In this document: positions 8,250 through 15,469 of the stretch, one piece after another
Position numbering within the stretch: the first letter of the stretch is position 1
Layout: each line of letters begins with the position of its first letter
Source of the DNA: Chryseobacterium rhizosphaerae
GTDB taxonomy: Bacteria > Bacteroidota > Bacteroidia > Flavobacteriales > Weeksellaceae
Assembly: GCF_003385455.1 (NCBI RefSeq)
Contig: NZ_QNUF01000032.1
Coordinates: 1 to 55,650 of the forward strand
Direction of reading: 5' to 3'
DNA length: 55,650 nt
Program-made: the position numbers and the translations under genes
Notes under the pieces: model-generated
What the model saw: the letters and a program-made list of their open reading frames with translations, nothing else
The model's database searches: none
Told to the model about the DNA's origin: nothing

Positions 8250-9236
8250 TTAGATTGCTAAAATTTCTGAAATCAACATCAGATCTTTGTTGATTTCGTT
8301 ATGTTTTTTAATGGCTTCTTCAATAGGAGTATACACCACATCATTGGAGCGCATTCCTGCCATTACATTGTTTTGTCCTTCCATTAATCCTACTACGGCA
8401 CCATATCCAAGTCTGCTGGCCAATACTCTGTCTGCACAACTTGGGGATCCTCCTCTTTGCATATGTCCTAAAACCGCTACACGAATGTCATAGTCAGGGA
8501 ATATTTCCTTTGTTTTTTCTGCTAACCCATAAACATTGGCTAGTTTTTCACCTTCTGCTACCACTACAATGCTGGATGCTTTTCCTGTTTTTTCAGCTTT
8601 TCGGAATTTTGCAAAAAGATCATCCATGCTGTCTTTTTTCTCAGGAATTAAAATATCCAAAGCACCTGTTGCCAGACCACTGTTTAAAGCAATAAAACCG
8701 GCATCACGACCCATCACCTCTACAAAGAAAACCCTGTTGTGAGAAGTAGCCGTGTCACGGATTTTGTCAATAGCTTCCATAGCTGTATTCAGAGCTGTAT
8801 CATACCCAATGGTATTATCAGTCCCGAAGATATCATTGTCAATAGTTCCCGGTATACCAATTACCCGGATTCCAAATTCTTCATTGAAGATTTTAGCTCC
8901 TGTAAAGGTTCCGTCTCCTCCAATACATACCAATCCGTCTATTCCAAGCTTGACACAGTTATCATAAGCTTTCTGACGGCCTTCTTTAGTTCTGAATTCG
9001 TGGGATCTGGCAGACTTTAGAATAGTTCCGCCCTGGTTGATTATATTTTTTACGGAACGAGCTCCCATTTTCAGGAAATCAGCATTGATAAGACCATTGT
9101 AGCCTTCTCTCACTCCGTAGCATTCGATATTATAGTAGTTGGCGGTTCTTACTACCGCTCTTAATGCAGCATTCATACCTGGAGAATCTCCTCCTGAAGT
9201 AAGAACTGCAATTTTTTTTACAGCACTCTCTTTCAT
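8250..9236 (-). CDS. pfkA: ATP-dependent 6-phosphofructokinase
   Basis: Phosphorylates fructose 6-phosphate to fructose 1,6-bisphosphate, the committed step of glycolysis. The protein has 328 residues. It shows the nucleotide loop GGDGTFTGA near residue 108, the catalytic PGTIDNDI near 130 and the substrate-binding MGRDAGFIA near 175. Glycine in both the GGDG and the PGTIDND positions marks the ATP-using type; pyrophosphate-dependent enzymes carry Asp and Lys there. It is the first gene of a likely pfkA-gapA operon with a -7 promoter element about 20 bp upstream. Confidence 0.97.
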   Translation of the reverse strand: MKESAVKKIAVLTSGGDSPGMNAALRAVVRTANYYNIECYGVREGYNGLINADFLKMGARSVKNIINQGGTILKSARSHEFRTKEGRQKAYDNCVKLGIDGLVCIGGDGTFTGAKIFNEEFGIRVIGIPGTIDNDIFGTDNTIGYDTALNTAMEAIDKIRDTATSHNRVFFVEVMGRDAGFIALNSGLATGALDILIPEKKDSMDDLFAKFRKAEKTGKASSIVVVAEGEKLANVYGLAEKTKEIFPDYDIRVAVLGHMQRGGSPSCADRVLASRLGYGAVVGLMEGQNNVMAGMRSNDVVYTPIEEAIKKHNEINKDLMLISEILAI

Positions 9237-9256
9237 CTAGTAAAAAATTTCGAACA

Positions 9257-9264
9257 CAAATTTA
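9257..9264 (-). promoter_or_regulatory. -7 promoter element of pfkA-gapA
   Basis: TAAATTTG on the minus strand exactly fits TAnnTTTG and lies 20 bp upstream of the pfkA start. No clean TTG was seen at the -33 spacing. Confidence 0.5.
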
Positions 9265-9319
9265 CAAAAACAAGTTCAGATTATGGCAGTAACTTTCTAA
9301 TAGTTTTGAATATAAATTA

Positions 9320-10192
9320 TTAAAAGCTTCTGAAGTTTGTAGGCTTAAAAATATATCGTGCCGTTTTGGTTTCCGGAGAGTCAACATTAAGATCATACCA
9401 TGGAGAAGTTTTTTTGTTAAAAGGATTGGAAAGTAAATGAACAGACTGAGCCGGAGTAAACCCTTCACCCAATAAGAATAATTTCTTTCCGTCCTTATTG
9501 TTACATACTCCTGCAATAAACACCACGTGACCCGGACTTCCCGGAGTAATCAGGATATCTCCGGTTTTTAAATCTGAATTTTTAGTGACCGGTTTTGTCT
9601 CCTGATGTAAAGAGATCGTTCCTGCATAATTGAAGATGAGGTCAAGATAACTTCTGAAATTCTGATAAGAATCATCAAAATCTGCTGTTTTTCTAAAATT
9701 GACAGAATTACCATTCACAAGAGCTCTTGTTCCGTTTTTATAATCATTCCAGCTGAGCAGATCCCCGCTTGTGAAATGGAATTTTATGGCATCGGTTTTT
9801 TTATCTGCATATAAATATTCTGCGCGCAGTCGTATCACAGCATCAGCACATTGCTGCAGGTCTTTATTTCCCGTGTCAATATCAAAAACAGCTTCATGAA
9901 GATGTTGGGTAGAAATGGGGGTTTCATCATATTTCAGGATCTGACTTCCATAAGGCTTCAGTTTAAAGTTTTCAATAAAATATCCGAAGGAACCGGATGC
10001 TTCATCCTGCCATTCATAATCCTTAGGAGGAGAGAATCTTTCTTTGATGGTATTTTTACCTGTATTGACCAGCACAGAACCTTCGGAAACAAAGTCCTGG
10101 GTTTCCTGAGAACTAAGTTTTGAAGATGTTTTATCCGGGGTGCAGCTTACCAGAACACTAAGAATAGTTAATCCTGAAATAATTTTTTTCAT
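9320..10192 (-). CDS. DUF4846 lipoprotein
   Basis: A 290-residue lipoprotein: the N-terminus MKKIISGLTILSVLVSC is a lipoprotein signal with the lipidated cysteine at residue 17, so the protein is anchored to a membrane facing the periplasm. The rest matches my memory of the DUF4846 family, with YGSQILKYD near residue 80, QCADAVIRLRAEYLY around 112 and the late GSPGHVVFIAGV segment, which resembles the histidine-containing part of NlpC/P60-like peptidase folds. Catalytic activity is not shown. A heptanucleotide repeat lies across its expected promoter region. Confidence 0.8.
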   Translation of the reverse strand: MKKIISGLTILSVLVSCTPDKTSSKLSSQETQDFVSEGSVLVNTGKNTIKERFSPPKDYEWQDEASGSFGYFIENFKLKPYGSQILKYDETPISTQHLHEAVFDIDTGNKDLQQCADAVIRLRAEYLYADKKTDAIKFHFTSGDLLSWNDYKNGTRALVNGNSVNFRKTADFDDSYQNFRSYLDLIFNYAGTISLHQETKPVTKNSDLKTGDILITPGSPGHVVFIAGVCNNKDGKKLFLLGEGFTPAQSVHLLSNPFNKKTSPWYDLNVDSPETKTARYIFKPTNFRSF

Positions 10193-10211
10193 ATGGCATT
10201 TGATACAGTTA

Positions 10212-10219
10212 CAAATATG
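10212..10219 (-). promoter_or_regulatory. Possible -7 element of the DUF4846 gene
   Basis: CATATTTG on the minus strand differs by one base from TAnnTTTG and lies 20 bp upstream of the gene. The 7-bp tandem repeat at 10238-10271 begins about 19 bp further upstream, where the -33 element would be. Confidence 0.35.
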
Positions 10220-10237
10220 ATGATTTTTGTAATATGT

Positions 10238-10271
<34 letters not shown>

Positions 10272-10330
10272 TTGTGGTGTATACTACTGCAGGGTATTAA
10301 AAAAAATGTGGGGGCCCTGTGGTTAAGAAG

Positions 10331-10672
10331 CTATGCTTTCTCTTCTTCAGGAATCAATAGTTTTCCCCAGTCATTAAGCTGCCAAAGAATCTTAACCAGC
10401 TTTTTTCCAAGTTCCGTTAAGGTATACTCAACTCTGGGAGGTAATTCATTGAAAGATTTTTTTGTTAAAATACCGTCTTCTACCATTTCATTGAGCTGTT
10501 GATTAAGAACCCTTCGGTCAACCTTAGCAATACCCCGAAGAAATTCACTGGGCCGTTTTTTGCCCTCATTGATCTGCCATACGATAGGAATCTTCCATTT
10601 TCCGCTAATGCTGTTCACAGCTACTTCCAATGGACAGATTTTATTTTCTTCAGCTCTTCCCTTTATTTCCAT
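10331..10672 (-). CDS. HxlR family transcriptional regulator
   Basis: Winged-helix DNA-binding regulator of 113 residues, starting at 10672 (MEIKGRAEEN); the longer frame from 10774 adds an implausible basic leader. Family marks are CPLEVAVNSISGKWK near residue 14 with the conserved cysteine, RPSEFLRGI around 43, the recognition-helix region RRVLNQQLNEM near 58, and PPRVEYTLTELGK near 80. Proteins of this family often sense electrophiles or redox stress through the N-terminal cysteine and control a divergent gene. Here the divergent gene is a broken peroxiredoxin, so the regulator may have lost its local target. Confidence 0.9.
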   Translation of the reverse strand: MEIKGRAEENKICPLEVAVNSISGKWKIPIVWQINEGKKRPSEFLRGIAKVDRRVLNQQLNEMVEDGILTKKSFNELPPRVEYTLTELGKKLVKILWQLNDWGKLLIPEEEKA

Positions 10673-10768
10673 AAAATTGACTTTTTTATCCCTATGGGTG
10701 AAAAATATGCGGTATTGCCTGTTTCTAAAGGCTTTTAGACCTTTGTAAAAATAATAAATTAAAAAGTA

Positions 10769-11005
10769 ATGCATAGGTTGGCAAAGCAGATTGATCAGTT
10801 GAATCAGGAATTGTTTTTCAGCTTCAGGATTTTGTGCTTTCTTATTATCAGAATTGAGCTATCTGAGTTTAATAAGAATGATGAAAATACCTTACCGGTT
10901 CCTGCTGTTTTTGTGGTGGATGAAAATAGAATGGTAACATATAAGTTTTTAGATGTAAATTACATGAACAGAGTAGATATAGAAGAATTAATAAAGGTAT
11001 TATGA
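10769..11005 (+). pseudogene. Peroxiredoxin-like (AhpC/TSA) relic with internal deletion
   Basis: The 78-residue frame begins like the family (LAKQIDQLNQEL, the usual N-terminal helix) and ends like it (LPVPAVFVVDENRMVTYKFL followed by NYMNR and an EELIKVL tail). The thioredoxin-fold middle of about 100 residues that normally carries the peroxidatic cysteine is missing. The two ends are joined by a hydrophobic stretch that is not typical. I read it as the leftover of an in-frame deletion, so it should have no peroxidase activity. Its stop overlaps the start of the next gene (ATGA), so it could still be translated and couple translation to that gene. Confidence 0.75.
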
Positions 11006-11802
11006 CAGAAAAAAGAAAAGGAGCACGTTCCATCAAAGACATTCCGGGAGATATTCTGGAACAGCTGAATCGGGGAGAACTTGAAACAGCTAATCTTACG
11101 GAATGGCTGGCGGTAGATCAAAAATTACTGTTAGAAAATCTCCTTCACCAAAATGGGCGGACAGAATATTTGAAACCTATTGTAGACCTTGTGAATCAGC
11201 TGAAAAAACAGACGGTTAATACAGTCAATGAAGCGATTGGAATGGGATTGCTAAAACTTTCTCATCAAAATCATGATGAAGCATTTTTACTGGACCTTTC
11301 AAGACATCAGGCAGATTTGGTGCGCTGCTGGTCTGCTTATACCGTGGGGAGAAATTCAAGGACAGATCTTAAAGAAAAACTGAAAAATATACAGCCTTTT
11401 GCTTCTGATCATCATTTCGGAGTAAGGGAAATCTGTTGGATGACGGTACGTCCGGATATTTCAAAAAATCTTACAGAAAGCCTGTCGGTGTTGTCAGGAT
11501 GGACATCGCACAAAGATGAAAATGTCAGACGCTTCGCCAGTGAATCAACGAGGCCCAGAGGTGTCTGGTGTGAGCACATTCCGGAATTAAAGCAAAATCC
11601 GGGATTAGGACTGGATATCTTAGAGCCACTACGATCGGATCCCTCAAAATATGTACAGGATAGTGTAGGAAACTGGTTGAATGATGCCAGTAAGTCACAA
11701 CCTGAATTCGTAACGGAAATCTGTGATGAATGGCTTCGCGAAAGTCCTACTAAAGAAACACAGTATATTGTCAAAAAGGCACTTCGAACTCTCCGTAAAT
11801 AA
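11002..11802 (+). CDS. HEAT-repeat DNA alkylation repair-like protein
   Basis: A 266-residue all-helical protein resembling the AlkC/AlkD HEAT-repeat DNA glycosylase group. The best evidence is the C-terminal half: ESTRPRGVW near residue 185 matches the EGxRPRxPW motif of the AlkC type, followed by LEPLRSDPSKYVQDSVGNWL and LNDASKSQPEFV, which are typical of the last repeats. These enzymes remove N3- and N7-alkylated bases by holding DNA in a HEAT-repeat groove. The start overlaps the stop of the peroxiredoxin relic by four bases. Whether it is catalytic or only DNA-binding cannot be told by eye. Confidence 0.75.
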   Translation: MTEKRKGARSIKDIPGDILEQLNRGELETANLTEWLAVDQKLLLENLLHQNGRTEYLKPIVDLVNQLKKQTVNTVNEAIGMGLLKLSHQNHDEAFLLDLSRHQADLVRCWSAYTVGRNSRTDLKEKLKNIQPFASDHHFGVREICWMTVRPDISKNLTESLSVLSGWTSHKDENVRRFASESTRPRGVWCEHIPELKQNPGLGLDILEPLRSDPSKYVQDSVGNWLNDASKSQPEFVTEICDEWLRESPTKETQYIVKKALRTLRK

Positions 11803-11928
11803 AAGTTATTCACAAAATCATAATTCCGGCAGGGATTTATATACATATTTCTGATAATTAAATAATTACATACTTGTTATTCAAAAAAGTATAGTATGTT
11901 GTAATAGTATTTCAAAAAAACATAAAAG

Positions 11929-12268
11929 TTATCCACAAAGTGGAAATGTTGATTTTATTTGATTGCATGATATTGATATTTAATGCTTTGTGTGGGCAGT
12001 TTATCATGAGTATCTGTGCCATCTGTGGTAGAAAAAAGTTATCCACAATATGGAAATATTACCCCATGTTTTATCACAAATCAGAAGACGCCTGCAGATT
12101 GAATAAAAAAAGAAAAATCACTTTAAGGAAAATCCTTGTCACTCCTGACAGAACAGTTTATCCACAAAAAGGAGAATATAGATTGTTATCGGTTTTAATG
12201 TTCTGATTATTACGTGTTAAATTGATATTTTAGAAAAAAGCTTATGTAAATTTGTGATCAGTAAAAAG
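11929..12268 (+). repeat. 341-bp repeat, unit 1
   Basis: First full A-B-C unit of the DnaA-box array. It aligns with 12269-12609: besides the boxes, both units share GGAAATGTTGATTT-like and GGGAATGTTGATTT sequence after box A, TTATCATGAGTATCTGTG before box B and CACAAATCAGAAGA after box B. Divergence between units is substantial, so the duplication is old. Confidence 0.8.
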
Positions 12269-12609
12269 TTATCCACAAAGTGGGAATGTTGATTTAATTT
12301 CGCTGTATATGATTGATAGTTAGTTTTTTTGTGTTGGAAACTTATCATGAGTATCTGTGTTGTTTATGGTGGGAAAAAGTTATCCACAATATGAAGATTA
12401 GGGTTGGAGTGTTTCCACAAATCAGAAGAATGCCGAAGCTTAAATGAAAAAATAGAAATCACATTCGGATCAATCTTTGTCATCCATCATAAATAGGGAT
12501 GATTCACAAAATGAGAATATGGATTATTATTGATAATATCGTATTGAATACCAAATCAGCAATGGAGATTTTGGAAAATTGTTTATCTCAATTTGTAGTC
12601 AATAAAAAG
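12269..12609 (+). repeat. 341-bp repeat, unit 2
   Basis: Second A-B-C unit. Its box C at 12500-12508 has decayed to TGATTCACA, one mismatch from the relaxed consensus, but keeps its expected spacing of 120 bp from box B and 110 bp to the next box A. Confidence 0.8.
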
Positions 12610-12725
12610 TTATCCACAAAGAATAAGTGTCAATTTAATTTCACTTCATACTATTGATAATTAGTTATTTGTAAGGGTTTTTTAGAATGAATGTTTGTGC
12701 TAAAAAAAAGTTATCCACAATGTAT
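12610..12725 (+). repeat. 341-bp repeat, unit 3 (partial)
   Basis: Third unit, with box A at 12610-12618 and box B at 12711-12719 spaced 101 bp rather than 110. Similarity fades after box B, before the convergent DUF4130 gene ends at 12792. Confidence 0.7.
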
Positions 12726-12791
12726 GAATTCTGAATCCGGGTGTACAGTTATTTTCAAATTATCCCATGCTGAAATTTTCAAAGTACTTCC

Positions 12792-13550
12792 TTAGTATTT
12801 CTCCGTCAAATATTTCCAATATCTCCTGGGTACATGCTGAATATGGAGTTTTAGATTTTTTCTTTCCACAATATTGGTTTTTGTGAAATACCGCTGCCAG
12901 AGCGTTTGATAGTTCTTCTCTTCATCATGGAATTTCTGTTGATATTGATTGAAATCCGGTTTTTCTTCAGGATGAAAGAAATCACAATTTTCAAGATCAT
13001 AAAGAATTCCATAGTTTCTCCTAAGATCATAGATCATCCATTTCTGATCCTGGTAACGGTCTTTAAAATGTTTTCTGATCAACGGAAGAACATTAAAATC
13101 CGGATCTATTTTGGCGAAAAAAATACCATCTTTCATTTTTTCAAAGCGTACAAAAGCGGTCATTCTATGTCTTTCCCGGTCTACAGACTTACAGATTTTT
13201 GAAATTTTTAAAATATCATGATCTGCAAAATTTTCCAGAATATTTTCTCCCGGATGTTGTATAGATTGTTTCACCGCAGATAAGATCAATATCTCACTTT
13301 CAGGATCATCAGATAAAAAAACTTTTAACAATTGATGAATTCCCTGTTTCCCTATATGTTGTTCTAATTTCTTTAAAACCCGGTCTGATTTATCTGTCTG
13401 CGTAATGACTTCATGTATTTCGGCAAAAATATTTTCCTGAAAAAACTTTTCTCTGCCTGTTATTTCCACGTCTTTATAATGGTATTCGAAAACTTCAAAC
13501 ACCGCAGTGAAAAGACCGTCAAAACTTCCGTCATAGATAAGGGTTGTCAT
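12792..13550 (-). CDS. DUF4130 / TIGR03915-type DNA-repair-associated protein
   Basis: A 252-residue protein that fits the TIGR03915 (DUF4130) family: it opens TLIYDGSFDGLFTAVFE, and carries ERHRMTAFVRF and FAKIDPDFNVLPLI in the middle and RYWKYLTEKY at the end. In other bacteria this domain stands next to, or fused with, a uracil-DNA-glycosylase-like domain and beside a radical SAM protein (TIGR03916), which is why a role in DNA repair is assumed. The partner radical SAM gene lies here too, 0.5 kb upstream on the same strand, with one extra gene between them. The biochemical reaction is unknown. Confidence 0.9.
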   Translation of the reverse strand: MTTLIYDGSFDGLFTAVFEVFEYHYKDVEITGREKFFQENIFAEIHEVITQTDKSDRVLKKLEQHIGKQGIHQLLKVFLSDDPESEILILSAVKQSIQHPGENILENFADHDILKISKICKSVDRERHRMTAFVRFEKMKDGIFFAKIDPDFNVLPLIRKHFKDRYQDQKWMIYDLRRNYGILYDLENCDFFHPEEKPDFNQYQQKFHDEEKNYQTLWQRYFTKTNIVERKNLKLHIQHVPRRYWKYLTEKY

Positions 13551-13622
13551 AGTTTAATTTGAAAATATAAGAATTGTTGTTTTTTTGTTATTCTATCGCA
13601 TTTCAGAATGATAAAGAGTTTT

Positions 13623-14051
13623 TCATTTTCTATAGCATATTAATCTCAATTCATTTTCATCCGATTCCAAACAAAACTCACCAATGCTTTGTGTAATTGT
13701 AGAAATTTTTTCCAGATCCTGAGCCGTGTTGGAATCAAGAATTTTAGGGAAAGAAAGATATTCTATTTCTTTATATTGGAGCCAGTCTCCAAATGAATTA
13801 TTCCCTTCAAAAGCCGAATCCCAATAATCAAACTCAAAAATGCTGTTTTCATCCAGATATAATTCTCCAATTTTTTCATTTTGAATTTTTTTAAATTGGA
13901 TTTTCTTTATTTCATGGGCGTTGGCAACTATTACCTCGATCAGTTTTACCCATTTTGAGTTGGACATGAAGTGTTGAGAAAATTTTGCAATCTCTTTTTT
14001 AATTTCCCTTTTCCATTGCTCACCAGCATGTTTCGCCTTTTTTGTTCTCAT
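13623..14051 (-). CDS. Hypothetical protein inside the radical SAM/DUF4130 pair
   Basis: 142 residues, unrecognised. It starts with a lysine-rich segment (MRTKKAKHAGEQWKREIKKE) and continues with KWVKLIEVIV, an acidic middle and the segment FGDWLQYKEIEYLSFP. The second methionine at 13967 (MSNSKWVKL) is an alternative start. There is no signal peptide or membrane helix. It starts two bases after the stop of the radical SAM gene, so it is probably cotranscribed and translationally coupled. A gap of about 70 bp separates it from the DUF4130 gene. The KW...LIE segment recalls the DUF6678 family, but only weakly. Confidence 0.65.
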   Translation of the reverse strand: MRTKKAKHAGEQWKREIKKEIAKFSQHFMSNSKWVKLIEVIVANAHEIKKIQFKKIQNEKIGELYLDENSIFEFDYWDSAFEGNNSFGDWLQYKEIEYLSFPKILDSNTAQDLEKISTITQSIGEFCLESDENELRLICYRK

Positions 14052-14053
14052 AT

Positions 14054-15313
14054 TTAAAATAAACTCAATTGTTGTGAAAATTGATTGTGAAATTTAGATG
14101 AACTTCCTCCTACCAGGAGTTTCCTGAAATTTTTATCCGTTAAATATTTCAAATAAGCATTCCCTGTATTAAAATCAATAAAATATTTTGCCCTGTTGAC
14201 TGCTGTTCCCAATTGTTTCAAATGATCCATCGTTAACATCTGAAAACGCCTGGCACTTATAATCTTCTGTGCGGATTTTACACCAATCCCGGGAATTCTT
14301 AAAATCATCTGATAATCGGCAGTCTGAATATTAACAGGAAACTGATCCAGATGCCGCAATGCCCAGCTTAATTTTGGGTCCACTTCCAGATCAAGAAAAG
14401 GAATAGCAGGATCTAAGATTTCTTCTGCTTTAAAACCATAAAACCTCATCAGCCAGTCGGATTGATAAAGCCTGTTTTCCCGTAGCATCGGAACTTCTGT
14501 TGCCAGTGAAGGTAATCTTTTGTCTTCCAAAACAGGTACATAGCCGGAGTAATACACCCTTTTCAGATTGAAATTTTTATAAAAATGATCGGCAACCTTG
14601 ATGATTTGCAGGTCGTTTTCATTGGTAGCCCCTACAATCATTTGAGTAGACTGTCCTGCCGGAGCAAATTTAGGAACTTTCTTTAAAATTTTCTTCTCAT
14701 CTTCATACTGGCTGATCCCTTTCTGGATATACCGCATCGGGCTGATCATATCCTGTCGGTTTTTCTCTGGAGCGAGTAGTTTTAATCCGCTTTCTGTAGG
14801 GATTTCAAGATTAACAGACAGCCGGTCTGCATATAAAGCCGCTTCCTGCATCAGCTCATCACTTGCCCCCGGAATAGACTTCAGATGAATGTAGCCATTA
14901 AAGTTTTCCTCTAAGCGTAATTTTTTTGCCACTCTTACAAGCCGCTCCATGGTGGTATCTGCATTTTTGAAAATTCCGGAACTCAGAAATAATCCTTCAA
15001 TATAATTTCTACGGTAAAAATTAATCGTCAGATCTACTACTTCCTCAACGGTGAAGGCGGCCCGTTTGATATCATTTGAGCTCCTCGAAACACAGTAAGC
15101 ACAATCGTAAATACAGTGATTGGTCAATAAAACCTTAAGTAAAGAAACACATCTTCCATCTTCTGTATAGGTATGACAAATTCCACTTACGGAGCTGTCT
15201 CCTAAAGCCCCTTTTTTGTTTTTTCTTGTGCCTCCGCTGGATGAGCAGGAAACATCATATTTCGCTGCATCAGCAAGGATTTCAAGTTTTTCTTTAAGGC
15301 GGTCAAAATTCAT
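14054..15313 (-). CDS. Putative DNA modification/repair radical SAM protein (TIGR03916)
   Basis: A 419-residue radical SAM protein. The cluster-binding CxxxCxxC is C-IYD-C-AY-C within LTNHCIYDCAYCVSR at about residues 64-78. The N-terminus has the family segment LADAAKYDVSCSSSGG, with further cysteines. The C-terminus has a helix-hairpin-helix, IPGIGVKSAQKIISARR near residue 345, which points to DNA or structured nucleic acid binding. The family is associated with DUF4130/UDG-type DNA-repair proteins, and the DUF4130 gene is close by. It is the first gene of the three-gene unit running leftward. The substrate is not known. Confidence 0.93.
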   Translation of the reverse strand: MNFDRLKEKLEILADAAKYDVSCSSSGGTRKNKKGALGDSSVSGICHTYTEDGRCVSLLKVLLTNHCIYDCAYCVSRSSNDIKRAAFTVEEVVDLTINFYRRNYIEGLFLSSGIFKNADTTMERLVRVAKKLRLEENFNGYIHLKSIPGASDELMQEAALYADRLSVNLEIPTESGLKLLAPEKNRQDMISPMRYIQKGISQYEDEKKILKKVPKFAPAGQSTQMIVGATNENDLQIIKVADHFYKNFNLKRVYYSGYVPVLEDKRLPSLATEVPMLRENRLYQSDWLMRFYGFKAEEILDPAIPFLDLEVDPKLSWALRHLDQFPVNIQTADYQMILRIPGIGVKSAQKIISARRFQMLTMDHLKQLGTAVNRAKYFIDFNTGNAYLKYLTDKNFRKLLVGGSSSKFHNQFSQQLSLF

Positions 15314-15469
15314 TTTTTATAAGATGTGATATTGTTTGTATCTATTTTATTTTTAAATTTTGTTCAAATTTAGTTCCAAAATTGATAAATGTCAATCTTT
15401 TTTCATAGAAGTTATCAACAAAAAAGACCCTCAAAATCATTATATTTACGGCTCATTAAAGTTTATATC

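Larger units (their letters stand above)
11803..12725 (+). other. Phased array of nine DnaA-box sites (candidate oriC or DnaA-binding locus)
   Basis: This stretch has no credible gene. It carries TTATCCACA, identical to the strong E. coli DnaA box, seven times, all on the plus strand at 11929, 12039, 12158, 12269, 12380, 12610 and 12711. There is a near-match TTATTCACA at 11806 and a degenerate TGATTCACA at 12500. Spacings are 123, 110, 119, 111, 111, 120, 110 and 101 bp. Boxes fall into three flank classes in the order C-A-B repeated three times: class A reads CCACAAAG, class B CCACAAT, class C CACAAAA. The supra-unit is close to 341 bp. Other sequence is also shared between units, for example TTATCATGAGTATCTGTG at 12001-12018 and again near 12343. 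DnaA is known to bind such boxes at origins; dnaA itself is not in the window. Confidence 0.85.

Noticed and set aside
9262..9516. 84-codon minus-strand frame overlapping the end of the DUF4846 gene
   Set aside because: It overlaps a better gene in another frame and has no family features.
11940..12206. 88-codon plus-strand frame inside the DnaA-box array
   Set aside because: It is crossed by repeated DnaA boxes, has no start or family features, and its sequence is not kept in the next repeat unit as a protein.
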